64,000 bases of DNA from Cerioporus squamosus (Eukaryota; Basidiomycota; Agaricomycetes; Polyporales; Polyporaceae), in NCBI GenBank assembly GCA_022592435.1, contig JABYQS010000081.1, positions 1-64,000 of the forward strand. The letters run 5' to 3'. The translations under genes were made by a program, and so were the position numbers. The notes under the pieces were generated by a model. It worked only from the letters and a program-made list of their open reading frames with translations, made no database searches and was not told the DNA's origin. Positions 1 to 10,571 of the stretch are shown piece by piece (within the stretch, counting starts at the first letter, position 1; the number at the start of each line of letters is the position of its first letter).

Positions 1-304
1 CTGACCCCCAGCGGGTTATACAATTGCCCTTTCAATCGCCTCTCAGACATCAACGGGGTTTCGGAGTCATTCACGTACATGTGTGATTGATGCTACTTCC
101 ACAGCTATCCAAGGCTCATTGTAATCCTTGTGGTGAAGAACCGTGGTGATTGGCTTTTTTAGAGCAGTTCTTGGCCGTCATCTCTCCCATACCTCTGCCA
201 ACATCAGAACAACGCAGCTGGGAACAGCAATCATGGGAGGGGCTATGACTTGCGTACGACGACTTAGTACGCAGACTACGATCCGTTGGCATCCACAACT
301 TCAT
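1..304. other. Intergenic, nothing recognised
   Basis: This stretch lies downstream (3') of the MYND gene that ends at 305. I see no convincing coding exon, RNA gene or repeat in it. Confidence 0.5.
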
Positions 305-1394
305 TCACGTTTCTGACTGTCCTGGAAGGGAGTCCCTCTTCGTCGTTGGCTGAGATCGGCATACTGCTTTGTGCAGCTCCCAATCCTAGCAGCATCGCCG
401 CACATGAGTAACTTGCACGCTCCTGGAGAAGAGATTACTCGGCTCTCACCCTCCGCTGACGCTCCTTGCTGCAGTAGCTCGGCTTGACTTCTGGCGGACA
501 AGCACCCGCGCAGCGCCTCAGCAGACACGCCTTTAGCGACCGGAACGCGCAAGACGGAGCGGGGCAGGTGTACCTGTACGGCGCCTGGTCCACCTTCTCC
601 AGAACGCGCTGCCGAACGTTGTACGCCTTCCACAGGTATTTGTACTCCCCAAAGCGCGCACCGCCGCGAACGTCCTGGTCGTGTGCCTCCCCGAGTTGCA
701 GAACGACGTCGGCGACCTCGAATGCACCCGGGAACCGCAGTTTGTGCTTGATGGCAGCGTTCGCATCGACGACCGCGTGCAGCAGGTCCGGGTCCTCGAG
801 GTATGCAAACAGGGTTCCCGCCGTGTCCTTCTGACGGTACTTAATGAGGAACGCGAGGGAGGCCGCGGCGTGCACTTTATGGTGGTCTTGGTCAGATACG
901 AAGAGGCTCTCTACTCGTTCGTAGGCTCCGTGGCGCTTGAGAGCTACGTCGGCAAACAATGTGGCTGCCTCTGGCTCAAAGGGAGCGGCGCAGCCAGTAG
1001 CACACCTGAGTCAGACGTGGCCGTTAGTCACACTGTATTTGAAATGAATTGGATGGGACAGACCTCACAGCGAGCTCAAGAATACTCTCCGCGTCCGTCA
1101 CTGCCTTCACCATGACACCGTCCGTAGGATTGTTCGCGACGACGCACTGGCGGCAGTCGGCCCCACAATCGTATGCATCGTAGAACGCGTCTCGCCTGAA
1201 TGCCATGTAACTCTCTAGGTTCGCGATGGCGGGCGTGTTTTCTGATGGCTCGCAGCAGTGGACACGCCAGATCACTCCTTCCGAGCAGCTGCTGCTATAC
1301 GTAGCAGTGCAGGGAGCAGCCGGGGGAGTGGACGGCTCTGGGGTCGTCGTTGGAGGGGATACCGAGCTTGATGATGTGGAAAGAGTTGACATGC
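305..1394 (-). CDS. MYND-type zinc-finger protein (copy 1)
   Basis: Three exons on the minus strand: 1394-1064, 1005-450 and 385-305, with introns 1006-1063 and 386-449. Exon 1 ends in the family signature ILELAVR, split by the intron exactly as in the other copies of this window. The C-terminal half has the MYND zinc-ligand pattern: C-x4-C, then C-x3-C, C-x8-C-type spacing around PPEVKPSYC, with the last pair H-x3-C (HKAVC) supplied by exon 3 after the residues DWEL. One position differs: the canonical Cys in SxxCQ is replaced in CSKERQ, so one zinc ligand appears lost. MYND domains bind zinc and usually mediate protein-protein contacts; the helical N-terminal part has no function I can name. 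The start at 1394 is chosen by alignment to the paralogues. It lies only 20 bp from the candidate KDZ terminus. Confidence 0.8.
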
Positions 1395-1413
1395 TCACCA
1401 GTCCCTGGCAGAG

Positions 1414-1475
1414 TGATATATCACCCTTGGTAGTTAGTGACAACCCTCGATGTATCACGGTCTCTAATAACAGAT
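1414..1475 (+). repeat. Candidate left terminal inverted repeat
   Basis: It starts TGATATATCAC and contains CTCGATGTATCAC at 1446-1458 followed by GTCT. It is collinear with the reverse complement of 13960-14022. Similarity is interrupted, so this is an imperfect terminal repeat. Confidence 0.5.
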
Positions 1476-1939
1476 CGGCAGGATATATCACTGCTCTGTA
1501 GTTGCTGCAGTGCGTCCCCTGCGCTGCTTGCCCTGTATATCCAGGCCCGCCCCGTCTGTTTCGGTATGTTCTTCCATACTCTAGGACATACGTGCCTCTG
1601 GCGGGCCTTTCCCGTCTTGGTTGCTATCATTCCTCCCCAACTAGGACACTATTCCACCTCCGACTGGTGCTGTGAGCACATATCCGCACATCCTAGGTAT
1701 GGCATGATACAAGCTACGCCCTCTCGCAGGCTCCATGCCATTTCTGGTCAGTGCGGGAGGAACATCGCGACCCCTCGCCAGCGCTCGCACCTCCTCGCAG
1801 CGCGCCCGCACCTCCGCACCTCCCGCCCCCGCGCTCGCGCAGCGGGCACGCGCCTCCCGCTCCTCTTCGCCCCTCCAGCTCCTTGCAGCCTACCGCTGAT
1901 GATCGGGCAGATAGGGCGCAACTAGAAGGACCATGCCGA

Positions 1940-2075
1940 GCCCGCGCTGCTCGCCTCGCCCGCGCTGCCCGCCTCGCCTGCGCTGCCCGCCTCGCCTGCG
2001 CTGCCCGCCCCGCCTGCGCTGCCCGCCCCGCCTGCGCTGCCGCCCCGCCTGCGCTGCCGCCCCGCCTGTGCTGCT
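1940..2075. repeat. GC-rich minisatellite, 17/18-bp unit
   Basis: About seven direct repeats of an 18-bp unit of the form GCTGCCCGCCTCGCCTGC. The last units lose one base (17 bp). C/T differences (CCTCGCC versus CCCCGCC) mark sub-variants. It is non-coding as far as I can see. Confidence 0.85.
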
Positions 2076-2928
2076 GCTCCCGCCCGCACGCCTCCGTTAC
2101 GATCGCAAACTCTTGGCTGGTTACTTCGCGCATTTTGCGCGCGTATGCGAGCGGGTTCTGCATGCCCACGTGTGAAAAGCTCGGGTTCTGGGGCCAATAT
2201 CAATGTACGCTATAGGGAACCCTGCATTGGTGCTGTTTGTTCAACACGCGCGCAGCGGCACCATCGCGCTGCCCTCCTTGCCGGGGACCTGCCTTGTCTG
2301 GGAAAGGCCTTGCCGCCCACCGCATCCACTCAGGCTCGCGATGCTCTCATACAGATATACACAGGGGATGCTTACCTGTGCACCCCTGTGGTGGACCGCA
2401 CTAGCTGCCGCGCCTGCTCGCAGGCCATCGTCAAGTCACGGCAGGGCAGAGGTCCTTCCGGATTGGGTTGCTGGACTTGGGTGTTTGGCTGTGGAAGGGT
2501 GCTAGATGCGTGCAGTTGGTGTGAAGCCACCCACTCAAATTTGACTGTATGACTTACCAGGGATAACAGACATACTACCCTCATATACACCTCTTGAAGT
2601 CGCACATGGCAGCTCAATGTGGATCCAGACGAGGTGAGTTGATGTCAAGGCAAGTGGGTAATGTGACGCTGACTGCGACAAGTCCTCCCAACCTCCGGGC
2701 GCCTCACACATACGGAATTCACATGCAGCGTATGGCACGCTAAGTCCAGCATGCTTGAGCGCAGACGATGTTGAGGCTGAAAGATGGGGCTGGCTACGTT
2801 TCTCTATGATGGTGTATTAGGGAGATAAGTCCAACAATCATCAACAAACAAGAGAACAATACGGGAATGTAAAGTACAAGAAATATCGTACTGCGAACAT
2901 ACAATGCGCGCCTGACAAACCAATGTAC

Positions 2929-5900
2929 CTAGACAAGGGGAGGGAGACCGATGGAACTGCGAGAACGAACACTAGCCGCGTCGCCCTCGGAGGATGGGGC
3001 GATGCTGACGGGTCCGGGGATAACGTCAGAGCTGCGCAAGGCTATGCTGACTGCGTCGGCCATGGAAGATGAGTCGGACGCGAGGGAGGTGAGCTCGGGA
3101 AGGACATCGGAGTTGCCCGAGAGGACACTTGCACCATCAGGCTCAGTGTTGTCGAGAGTGAGGGTGTCGAGGTCGGGAACATCGGGGTCGGGCTCAGGGG
3201 CAAGCTCGTCCTCCTGGAGAGAACTGCCGGCGGTCTCTCCAAGTGTAACCCAGACCCCGACATATCTCCAGACATGCCGGCAGAACTCCTTCATCTTGCG
3301 CCGGATAGAGGCCTGCTGAACAGCATATGCGCGCGCACCTTCGAAGTACTCCTCCCGGCCCGGATAATTCCGCACACTCCTCTGTTCCCATTCCTTCGCC
3401 ATCCACTCGTGAAACTCCGGCACCCGTCGCATCTCCTCCAGCAGCAACTCGACCTCTTCTCGCCAGCGGTGTGCGCGTGCCCGAGCCTTGCACCATTCGA
3501 CACGTAAAGCTACACAGGCGAGACTGTTAGACATGCGTAGGCAGACAACAGAGATGGCAACTCACACTCCTGCAGACTTGCTTCAGCACGCTCCCCCGCG
3601 TTCGCGGCATCTTCTGCAGAAGGACATGCCATCCACAGCCAGGAGACGGTGCGCGTGCCCTCGGTGCCCTCAGGATCCTTGCTGATGTGCCGGAGGTCGC
3701 CGTCCTGGAGGGGTCGGAGAAGAGCACGCCATCCCTCGGTATCCTTACGGAGCCTGGGTGAGAGGGACGACAGAGCGTTGTATGCCGCGCGATACCGAGC
3801 GGCGGCCATGTCGATCTTGTACTGGACGGCGGCGATGGAGTTCATGGCCCGAGTCTGCGGGCCTTGTCCACGCACCCAGCGGTCCTTGATCTTGTAGAGA
3901 TGGCAACGTAACTCCAAGTGCGCGCGGATGCTGGCAAGAGCATCATGGGCCTGGCCGTGACGAAGCTCCCACTCCTGAGTGAGGAGCTTCACGGGGCAGT
4001 CAAGATACTGGAAGGCGGCGCTCGGGAGCAGGAGAGGGATCTTGTGGGGGTGCGCAGAAGCAGCGGTGGACATAAGCTGGACGCGACGGGCGTGCACGCC
4101 GGGGAGGAAGAGCTGTTGAACCTTGAACCACGCATCGAGTTTCCGGTGCAGGATGTTCTGGCGCTCGAGGAGCTTGGCGCGCGCGTTGTCGGTGGCGTGT
4201 GCATGCAGACCCGCCAGCTCTGCGGCATGCTCGCGTCTATGCAGAGGGTCAGTCCGGGCTGGAGATCATGCAGTGAACGCCTCACTGTCGGTCCTCGAGA
4301 TCGATCCCGGCGGAGATCATCGTGCTCGTGGAGAAGTCCTCATGCAGGATGGGCTCCTTGCCGAGGCGCAAGGCCTCACCGTCTTCCTCCAACAACCTCT
4401 TCTGGATAGCGTTCTCGGAGATCTCTAGGAACAATCAGTGAGTAAGTAGCGTGTGAGAGGAGACTCGACGTGGTCATACCGGGGCGCGTGACGAGGAAGG
4501 GGTTCAGCTGCGTGCTGTCCTCCTCCCAAGCCTCGACTTCGCCAGTCCAGCGATCCACGGCATCAGCGGGGAGGGCATCCGAGTACTCCTTGAACGTCGT
4601 TGCGTGGAGATCGCGTTGGATGACGGCCTTCTTGATTTTCCCCAGCAAGACCCCCGCTGTACAGATCATTAGCAAACATAAGCCACACGAGGAGGTAAGC
4701 ATAACTTACGGAGTTTGGTAATCTTCAGCCAGTTGTGGTCACCGAACGCATCATCGAGGCGGTTGTCACGGGAACCGGGGCCCATCTCCTTGGTAGATGA
4801 GGCCATGGCATTAGACTCAGACCAGTTGCGCTCAATGGCCTCGCCGTCGACACGGGCGCAGAACGGTAAATAATGAAGCGAGAACTGGCCCCGACAGTGT
4901 TCCCGATGGGCCGCGATGTGGAACTTGGGAATCGCCCAGCGCAAGGAGCGGCAACCGAGGGTGATGTAACCGTACGTCACGAAGCGCGTTTGAAGGTTGA
5001 CGGAGAACTGACAGCGATGTCGTAGCAGCAACAGACAAGCGTGCATCGGGTGTGCTTGAGTGTGCTGTTCAACAGGTAATCCATGTTTGCATATCTACGC
5101 AATCTAGTCAGATGTGCCGTATTGTGCATTCCTGTGGAGAATACGCACCTTTCGCCCTTCTGAAGATCACCAATTGAGCACGGACGCCGCATACCATGAC
5201 GCGCGCAGTCCACAGCCCCCACGCCGGTGGCCGCGAGAGTGGCTCCGTCTTTAAGGTTGGCGAGCTTGACGGCGTTGTGGTTGTTGCAGTGAGCGTGCTT
5301 CTTGGTGGGCATGTTGCCGGTGGCCTTGAGGAACGCACGGTACGCAACACTTTCGACAACGTATGCGCAACCCCGGTTGAGCCCGGGGTCATTTGCATGA
5401 GTCGAGACCTTCCTGCGCTTGAGGCGGAAGTTCGCGTCGATCGACAGGAATATCTGATAGAGCCACCTGGGAGAAATGAGCTCGGCGCATGCAGCAAAGA
5501 GACACGAGGCTTACCGTTTCGAGGCCAGAGCGTTTTCCCAGCCTTCGGGCAGGTTCTTGCCTGGATGCGGACAGGCCGGGCATTCAACAGCGCATTCCCC
5601 GGGGGCGGTGGCCGCGACGCCGCTGGGGTCATGGCCACGGCCGCCGCGCTTCATCATTTTCAGATGTCGCCATTGCCGCGCCATGAGCATGAAGGATGGA
5701 TAGCGATCCTATCATGTGTAGGGCAGAAGAGTAAGCCCAGGCGATAGCAAAGTGATGTTGAGACGTACCTTCACACGTGCGGTCCCGGTGTTCTCGGTGC
5801 GTCGCGAGAGGGATGTGTAAAACTCCCAGCCAGATACCTTGGACTGCGTCGAGAGGACATGAAGTGTTCCATGAGCCGGAATGTGGCGGCGGTCTTGGGA

Positions 5901-6819
5901 TCGTTGTATGTCGCGGGGTACCATCGGGCCCGGAGGAGTTGCGTGGCATGACCAAGCGCGCTCTGGCAGTTGCAGAAGTCCACGGCGACCTCGTGGATGC
6001 CGGTGATGTCGATGATGACAAAGTCGTCGGCGAAGGCACGCTTCGGGTTGTAGCATCGGTCACCAGGATCGTGACCAAGCTGAATCCGCAACCCCAAGGA
6101 CTTCAGGTTGATGCGTTCGAAGAAGCCTGAGTTATTCCACATCTACATCAAAGGTCAGACGGTTGAGATTCCAATCTAACCCTGATGTGACGTACCTGTA
6201 CACGGTGCAATGGTTGAGAAGTGTGCATAGCCTTGATGCAGTCAGCGCAGTATAGCGCGCAGTCGCTGCAATCATTGCAGCGATACGCGGCACTCGCAGG
6301 AATCTTGCAGCGTGGACAGGTCCCATCCCGGTGCTTGCCGCGTCCTTCGAGTCGCAGTAGCTCAGCGAGATACTCATTAACGTGGCGAATCCACGTCAAC
6401 AGTGGGCGATCCTGGGGACTGAGGATAAGTGAGTGAGTTACGTGCATGGCACATAAGTGACTGACCCCAGCAGTGCGGCGACGAGGTGGTCGCTCCTGGC
6501 CATAGTCTGACGCGGTATTGTGCTGATAGTGGTGGTCGACACCATCATGGTATGTCGAGAGCAGGTCGTCTTCAGTATCGCCGAGAGCAGAGGGAGGAAC
6601 AGGGGCGGAAGGGGCCGAGGAAGCTCGGGGGCGCTTGGATGTATCACGAGGAAGTTCGACATGGGAGACTCTCACTGTGGGGCGCGCGGTGTCGTAGCAA
6701 TAGTCGACGTGACGATGCCTCTCGACTTCGGGCTGCTGAGAGCTGGTGTCTTCTTTGTCGCTATCGTCACTGAACGTGTACCGGGTGCCAGCGCGCCCAT
6801 CCTTGCAGCGCTTCACCAT
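2929..6819 (-). CDS. KDZ-family transposase (CxC2-type cysteine cluster), with two apparent frameshifts
   Basis: This is a multi-exon transposase of the Kyakuja-Dileera-Zisupton superfamily. From the N-terminus: a charged linker; the CxC2-like cysteine cluster (CPRCKIP...CNDCSDCALYCADC, then H, near 6250-6330); FFERINLKSLGLRIQLGH; DFCNCQ; the conserved GRGHDPSG and CPACPHPGKNLP block (about 5530-5650); IDANFRLKRRK and GVGAVDCARHG, the probable catalytic-Asp motifs (about 5200-5440); NMDYLL; IPKFHIAAH; DGEAIERNWS; SSTKEMGPGSRD and DDAFGDHNW (about 4740-4930); and an acidic C-terminal tail ending at 2929. Short canonical introns join most exons in frame. Two places need one missing base to stay in frame: near 5860 (HF to HVLSTQSK) and near 5013 (YDIA to CQFS). 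The start at 6819 (MVKRCKDG) is a choice; an upstream in-frame Met lies at 7101. Confidence 0.85.
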
Positions 6820-8141
6820 GCCAATGAAGCGGCGGGTGAGGTGGCTGACGGCGCGGCGGAGGGATTTCAACTTGACCTTCGGTTGAAGAGAGGATGAGGG
6901 CGGGGGCTGGGGGGGCGTGAGGCTCGAGTTCCGGACAAGGTGTGTCCGATCGAGCGGGACTGCGCGAAGCAAACATCGCCTTAATGGTAGCAATCCTCCT
7001 GCGGCGACAAGCAGAGCGATGATTAATTCGATGCGCTTGTACGGAAAACATGCTGTGAGGCACTCACCCTGCCTTATGCATCTCGCTTGTTTGCTATCCA
7101 CTCACCCTCCGATGCAGGCCGGAGGTCGAGGATCGGTCTGAAGGGTAAGGAAGGATAGTGAGACTCCTACTACAGTTCATCTGCACGCTCAAAGTGGCGT
7201 ACAACGAACTCCGTGGGAGAGCCCTGATGGCTTGCGGGGAGGGACCCTGACGGCGTGCGGGCACTTCGGGCGAAGAGCGGTTGGAAACCATCCTGGCAGA
7301 GAGTTCAACTGGAGCCCTGCGAAGTTGTAGCTACCGATAACACATACACATATAGCATTTGGCTACTTCGAACAAAGCGCATCCGATGCTATCACCGAAC
7401 TGTGTGTGGATGAGAGTAGTCCCCAGCAAATGAGAGAGATGAACTCACCCGTGGGGGTGACACCATAACACCTCTGTGTATGATGTTGCGGGTGCATCCC
7501 AGGCCGCTCGTACCTTCAGAACCGCTCGAAGGGGGGCAGACGGAGGGGCGTTGGGGCGAAGTCGATGGGGGAACATGGTGTGAGCTGGCAAGGAGGTGGT
7601 GCCACCCCAAACAGGATTTCACTTCCAGGGACGAGCGCCCAGGGCGCGGAGATTCCCGCCGGCCAATCAGCGAGCGGATAAACCTGAGGCTGACGGCACA
7701 ACATATCATGAACAAAGGAATGGCGGCATAACAGGAGCACCCACGTCCTCAGTAATATCACCGATGGCATGACACACGAGCTGACCTCCATTTTGCAAAA
7801 CGAGGTGTTCACACAGGTATATTGTCCTGCGGAAGTACGAACGGCCCCGAATGTATGGTGAGTATGCATTGGGATCCCTATGCAACTCAACCACTTACAT
7901 GACATCCAGCTGCCCTCCCGCACGGTAGGTTCATAGTCGCTGGGGTGTTCCTCTCGGATGTTCTGATTACTGTCTTGCGGACCTGATGACGGATAGGACA
8001 TCCTGGAACCCTATGCATGCTTATGCATGTCTCCCTTGTGTCGTAGATACTGTGTCTGATACTATGATTGCGCAGAGGTTCACGGTCGTTGGTAGTACTC
8101 ACAACATCAATTCAGCCGAGTCTACAAAGTATTGTAAAGAG
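6820..8141. other. Intergenic inside the element, nothing recognised
   Basis: Non-coding space between the transposase start and the small MGRR gene. Open frames here lack conserved motifs and splice structure. The 6820-7000 part probably holds the transposase 5' leader. Confidence 0.45.
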
Positions 8142-8892
8142 TCACTTGTTCATCATGACGAACATGGACGTGCGCATCATCTGCCAGGGCAACTGACGCG
8201 CCGAGCGCATGGTAGCATACACATCGACCCCCTGCTTCCGCACCTCCAATTCCTCCCCCAGCATCGTGATGATGCGTGCACCCCAGTGAAGATATACATC
8301 GTGCAGGTACGCGTCCGTGGTCCCCACACCGCAATCCCTTGCGGCCACCCAGGCATCCCGACGAGCGATGATTTCAACCTTGAGCGTGGCCTCGATAGAG
8401 TCCACATCCAAACCATCACTCGACCACCAATCTGCGCGTGCCTTTCACTCGTCCATGAGGCGGGAGTAGTGGTAGATGCTCGAGCGAGCTTGGGGAGAAG
8501 CCCATACACCGTCCCCAGAGAGAAGCGAGGGCCGCACACTTGCACTTGGGAGAGACAATGTGTATGGCGCCGCCCAGAGGCCCAGCGCAAGTTCGGGGAT
8601 AGGTTCTAATGCGAAGGACACGCGTAGCAGGGGTCGTGCATAGGCGAACAAGTCCTCTGGCATGTCTATGCCGAGTACTCGTTGATGGGACTGCCTGCGT
8701 TGAGTATACGCCTCCGCATTCCGCTTGGCACGCGTGGCCTTTCCCCTGGACGTATGACGTTTCTTAGTACTATCGCAACAACGGACATACTTGTTCCTCC
8801 ACTTACCGTTCTGATTGAGTGTAACGCCGGGCATACTCCCTCGCGGCATCCTGACGCGCTTCTGCAGTCAAGTGCTTTGCACGGCGACCCAT
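8142..8892 (-). pseudogene. Small MGRR...GKATRAKRNAEAY family gene with in-frame TGA
   Basis: Exon 1 (8892-8808) encodes MGRRAKHLTAEARQDAAREY and a short basic tail. It is joined by a canonical intron (8746-8807, branch-like TACTAAG) to exon 2, which starts GKATRAKRNAEAYTQRR. This head is typical of a small basic protein family common in Agaricomycete genomes; its function is unknown to me. The frame runs to TGA at 8445-8447 within MDE-stop-KARADWW, then continues open in the same frame to 8142, with a Trp/Tyr-containing helical tail (HDVYLHWGARI). A TGG-to-TGA change would explain it. A large intron removing the stop (donor about 8515, acceptor before ATTGG) is possible but would delete the conserved SRLMDE segment. 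Confidence 0.55.
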
Positions 8893-9254
8893 GGCGAGCC
8901 CAGCTCTCGATCGGACAAGGTGTCCGATATAAGTACTGCACTGCACGCGTGGGTAGATTAGCAAGGTGATATATTAATGGTCTAGCGAGGGTGGCGTGGG
9001 TAACGAGTGAGGAGGCTCATACACTAAACGGCATGGCGAAGGATGAGAAGTAACAAGATTGCCCCGAGTGTTCGCAGACATTACAGGGAGCAGACGCGTG
9101 AGCTATGTACAAGATATGACAAGGGAATATTTCATATATACGGGGCGAGACAAGACAGGGCAAGACAAGATGTGGATGTTTGGTCTGGTAATGCTAGCGA
9201 GACAGAGGTCCGAGGGGGGGAGAGGAATGTATATGTCCGGATGCAGCAATACGC
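8893..9254. other. Short intergenic stretch with an internal copy of the element terminus
   Basis: It holds the 17-base terminal-repeat-like sequence at 8968-8984 and little else. I see no gene. Confidence 0.45.
8968..8984 (+). repeat. 17-bp sequence, exact inverted copy of 14006-14022
   Basis: TGATATATTAATGGTCT here is the perfect reverse complement of AGACCATTAATATATCA at 14006-14022. Downstream similarity (TAAC...GAGGCTC) also follows the right end loosely. It could be the true left end of a smaller element of about 5 kb, or a remnant of a nested copy. Confidence 0.65.
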
Positions 9255-10240
9255 CTACTCCATGTCAATGGCACGCACGATGCCGGGCATCGCAAGCAGC
9301 TCGTTGAACGACTGGATAGCAGCATTGCGCGAAGAAAAGAGCTTCCTGGAATTGGCTGGGACCCTATCAGTCGCTGCGCTGGCGACGGCGCTGTACAGTG
9401 TGTCAGTCAGATAGACCAGGTAGACTGCTCAAACGATGCCGCACCTTGAATCAAAGACGCCGACGCGGCGGCCCACGCTCACAACATACCATGTCGTGGA
9501 GTCGCTCACGGGGGCAATGTAAGGTACCTGGTAGTCCCAGTCAGGATCAAACGGGCCCCGGGCGGGAGTTGCGGGTGTGGGAGATGCGAGAGCGGTAGTA
9601 GCCGGAGCGGTAGTAGCAGGAGTGTCCGGGATGGCCGGAGTCCCACTGCCTGAGCCAGCGACCGACGCGGGCGCGTGGGTGTAAGGGACAGAGGGAGCAT
9701 TCCAAGTGTCCACATACGGCAGGTTGGGGCGCTCCTCCATGTCCGCGTTGATGTACTCCAGATCCTCTGGACTCTCTGAGCCAGCGCCCGCGCGCCCCTG
9801 GTCCCGGGGAGCGTTGCAGGTGCAGGGCGCAACGGGGACAGACGGAGGAGGGGGAGACTGGGGGCGATGAGGGTACATCAAGCGATGGAGGTGCTTGGTG
9901 AGCTTCTCTTCCTCGGAGGCATTCGGATCCGGCCACGCAAAGGACATCATTCTTTCGCCTGCACACAGTACAGTCAAGATGTGCGCGTGTCACGATATGT
10001 TCAACTACTCACCGGCGACCGAACGGTTCACACAATTAGTGCACAGGAAGACACGCGCGTCGAAGTCATTGGCCTTGACCCCTGCAACAGTTGTCAGGCG
10101 ATGAGCGACAACAACTGAGCGAAGCACTCACGGCTGTCCTCCGCAATCACGATGAGCAGAGCGCGAACGAGCTGCGACGCGGTGAAGTGGGGGATCTTGT
10201 TGAGGTCGTCGAGGTGCTCAGGAAGGTTTTGGTAAGACAT
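9255..10240 (-). CDS. Hypothetical protein with C-terminal viroplasmin / RNase H1 N-terminal-like motif
   Basis: Four exons: 10240-10132, 10081-10013, 9958-9445 and 9390-9255, all joined by GT-AG introns in frame, giving about 275 residues. The N-terminus is MSYQNLPEHLDDL... with a short Cys pair (CTNC) in exon 2. The middle is Pro/Ala/Thr-rich and low complexity. The C-terminus reads TTWYVVSVGRRVGVFDS, followed after the last intron by a Phe-Ser-Ser-Arg and FNELLA segment. This order (YYVVxxGRxxGVF, then a K/RxFxSRxxA helix) resembles the viroplasmin-like domain found at the N-terminus of RNase H1, which binds RNA/DNA hybrids; here it sits alone at the C-terminus. The domain assignment is by eye. 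The gene lies within the KDZ element and is divergent from the gene at 10572. Confidence 0.6.
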
Positions 10241-10571
10241 TGTGACCGGTGAGGTAGCTTTCGAGCAGGGGCTGGGGACAGGGACATGATGGTGGTCAGC
10301 TTATAACGAGCACTCCCCAGACATGGACGACGGCGCCTGTGCATGATGCGTGGAGTAGCCGCTCATCGACGCGTGCTTCCGCTTTTGTCCTCCTCATCCT
10401 TCTCTACATGATTCACAGTCCTGGTCTCCTCCTCGGCTCCTGTCTCGCGGAACCAACCAATGCACGCAAACAGCACGCTGAAATGCATAATGTATCGGCC
10501 GTCTGTAGTGCAACGTCGCCCTCTCTGCTGCATTCACTGTGCTCCACCACGCCATTAACGCTACTGTCTCC
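10241..10571. promoter_or_regulatory. Divergent intergenic promoter region
   Basis: These 331 bp separate two head-to-head start codons (10240 minus, 10572 plus), so both promoters must lie here or overlap. C/T-rich tracts on the plus strand just before 10572 (CTCTGCTGCATTC, CTCCATG) fit a fungal pyrimidine-rich leader. I see no clear TATA box. Confidence 0.45.

Larger units (their letters stand above)
1395..2928. other. Left end of KDZ element, non-coding, with minisatellite
   Basis: This 1.5 kb separates the MYND start from the transposase C-terminus. It contains the candidate left terminal repeat (from 1414) and a GC-rich 17/18-bp tandem repeat (about 1940-2075). Open frames across the repeat (Ala/Arg/Pro-rich on both strands) are products of base composition. 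No gene is supported. Confidence 0.5.

Noticed and set aside
1714..2215. Long overlapping ORFs on both strands (Ala/Arg/Gly- and Pro/Cys-rich)
   Set aside because: They are translations of the GC-rich minisatellite in different frames; there is no splice structure, no conserved motif and the composition is extreme.
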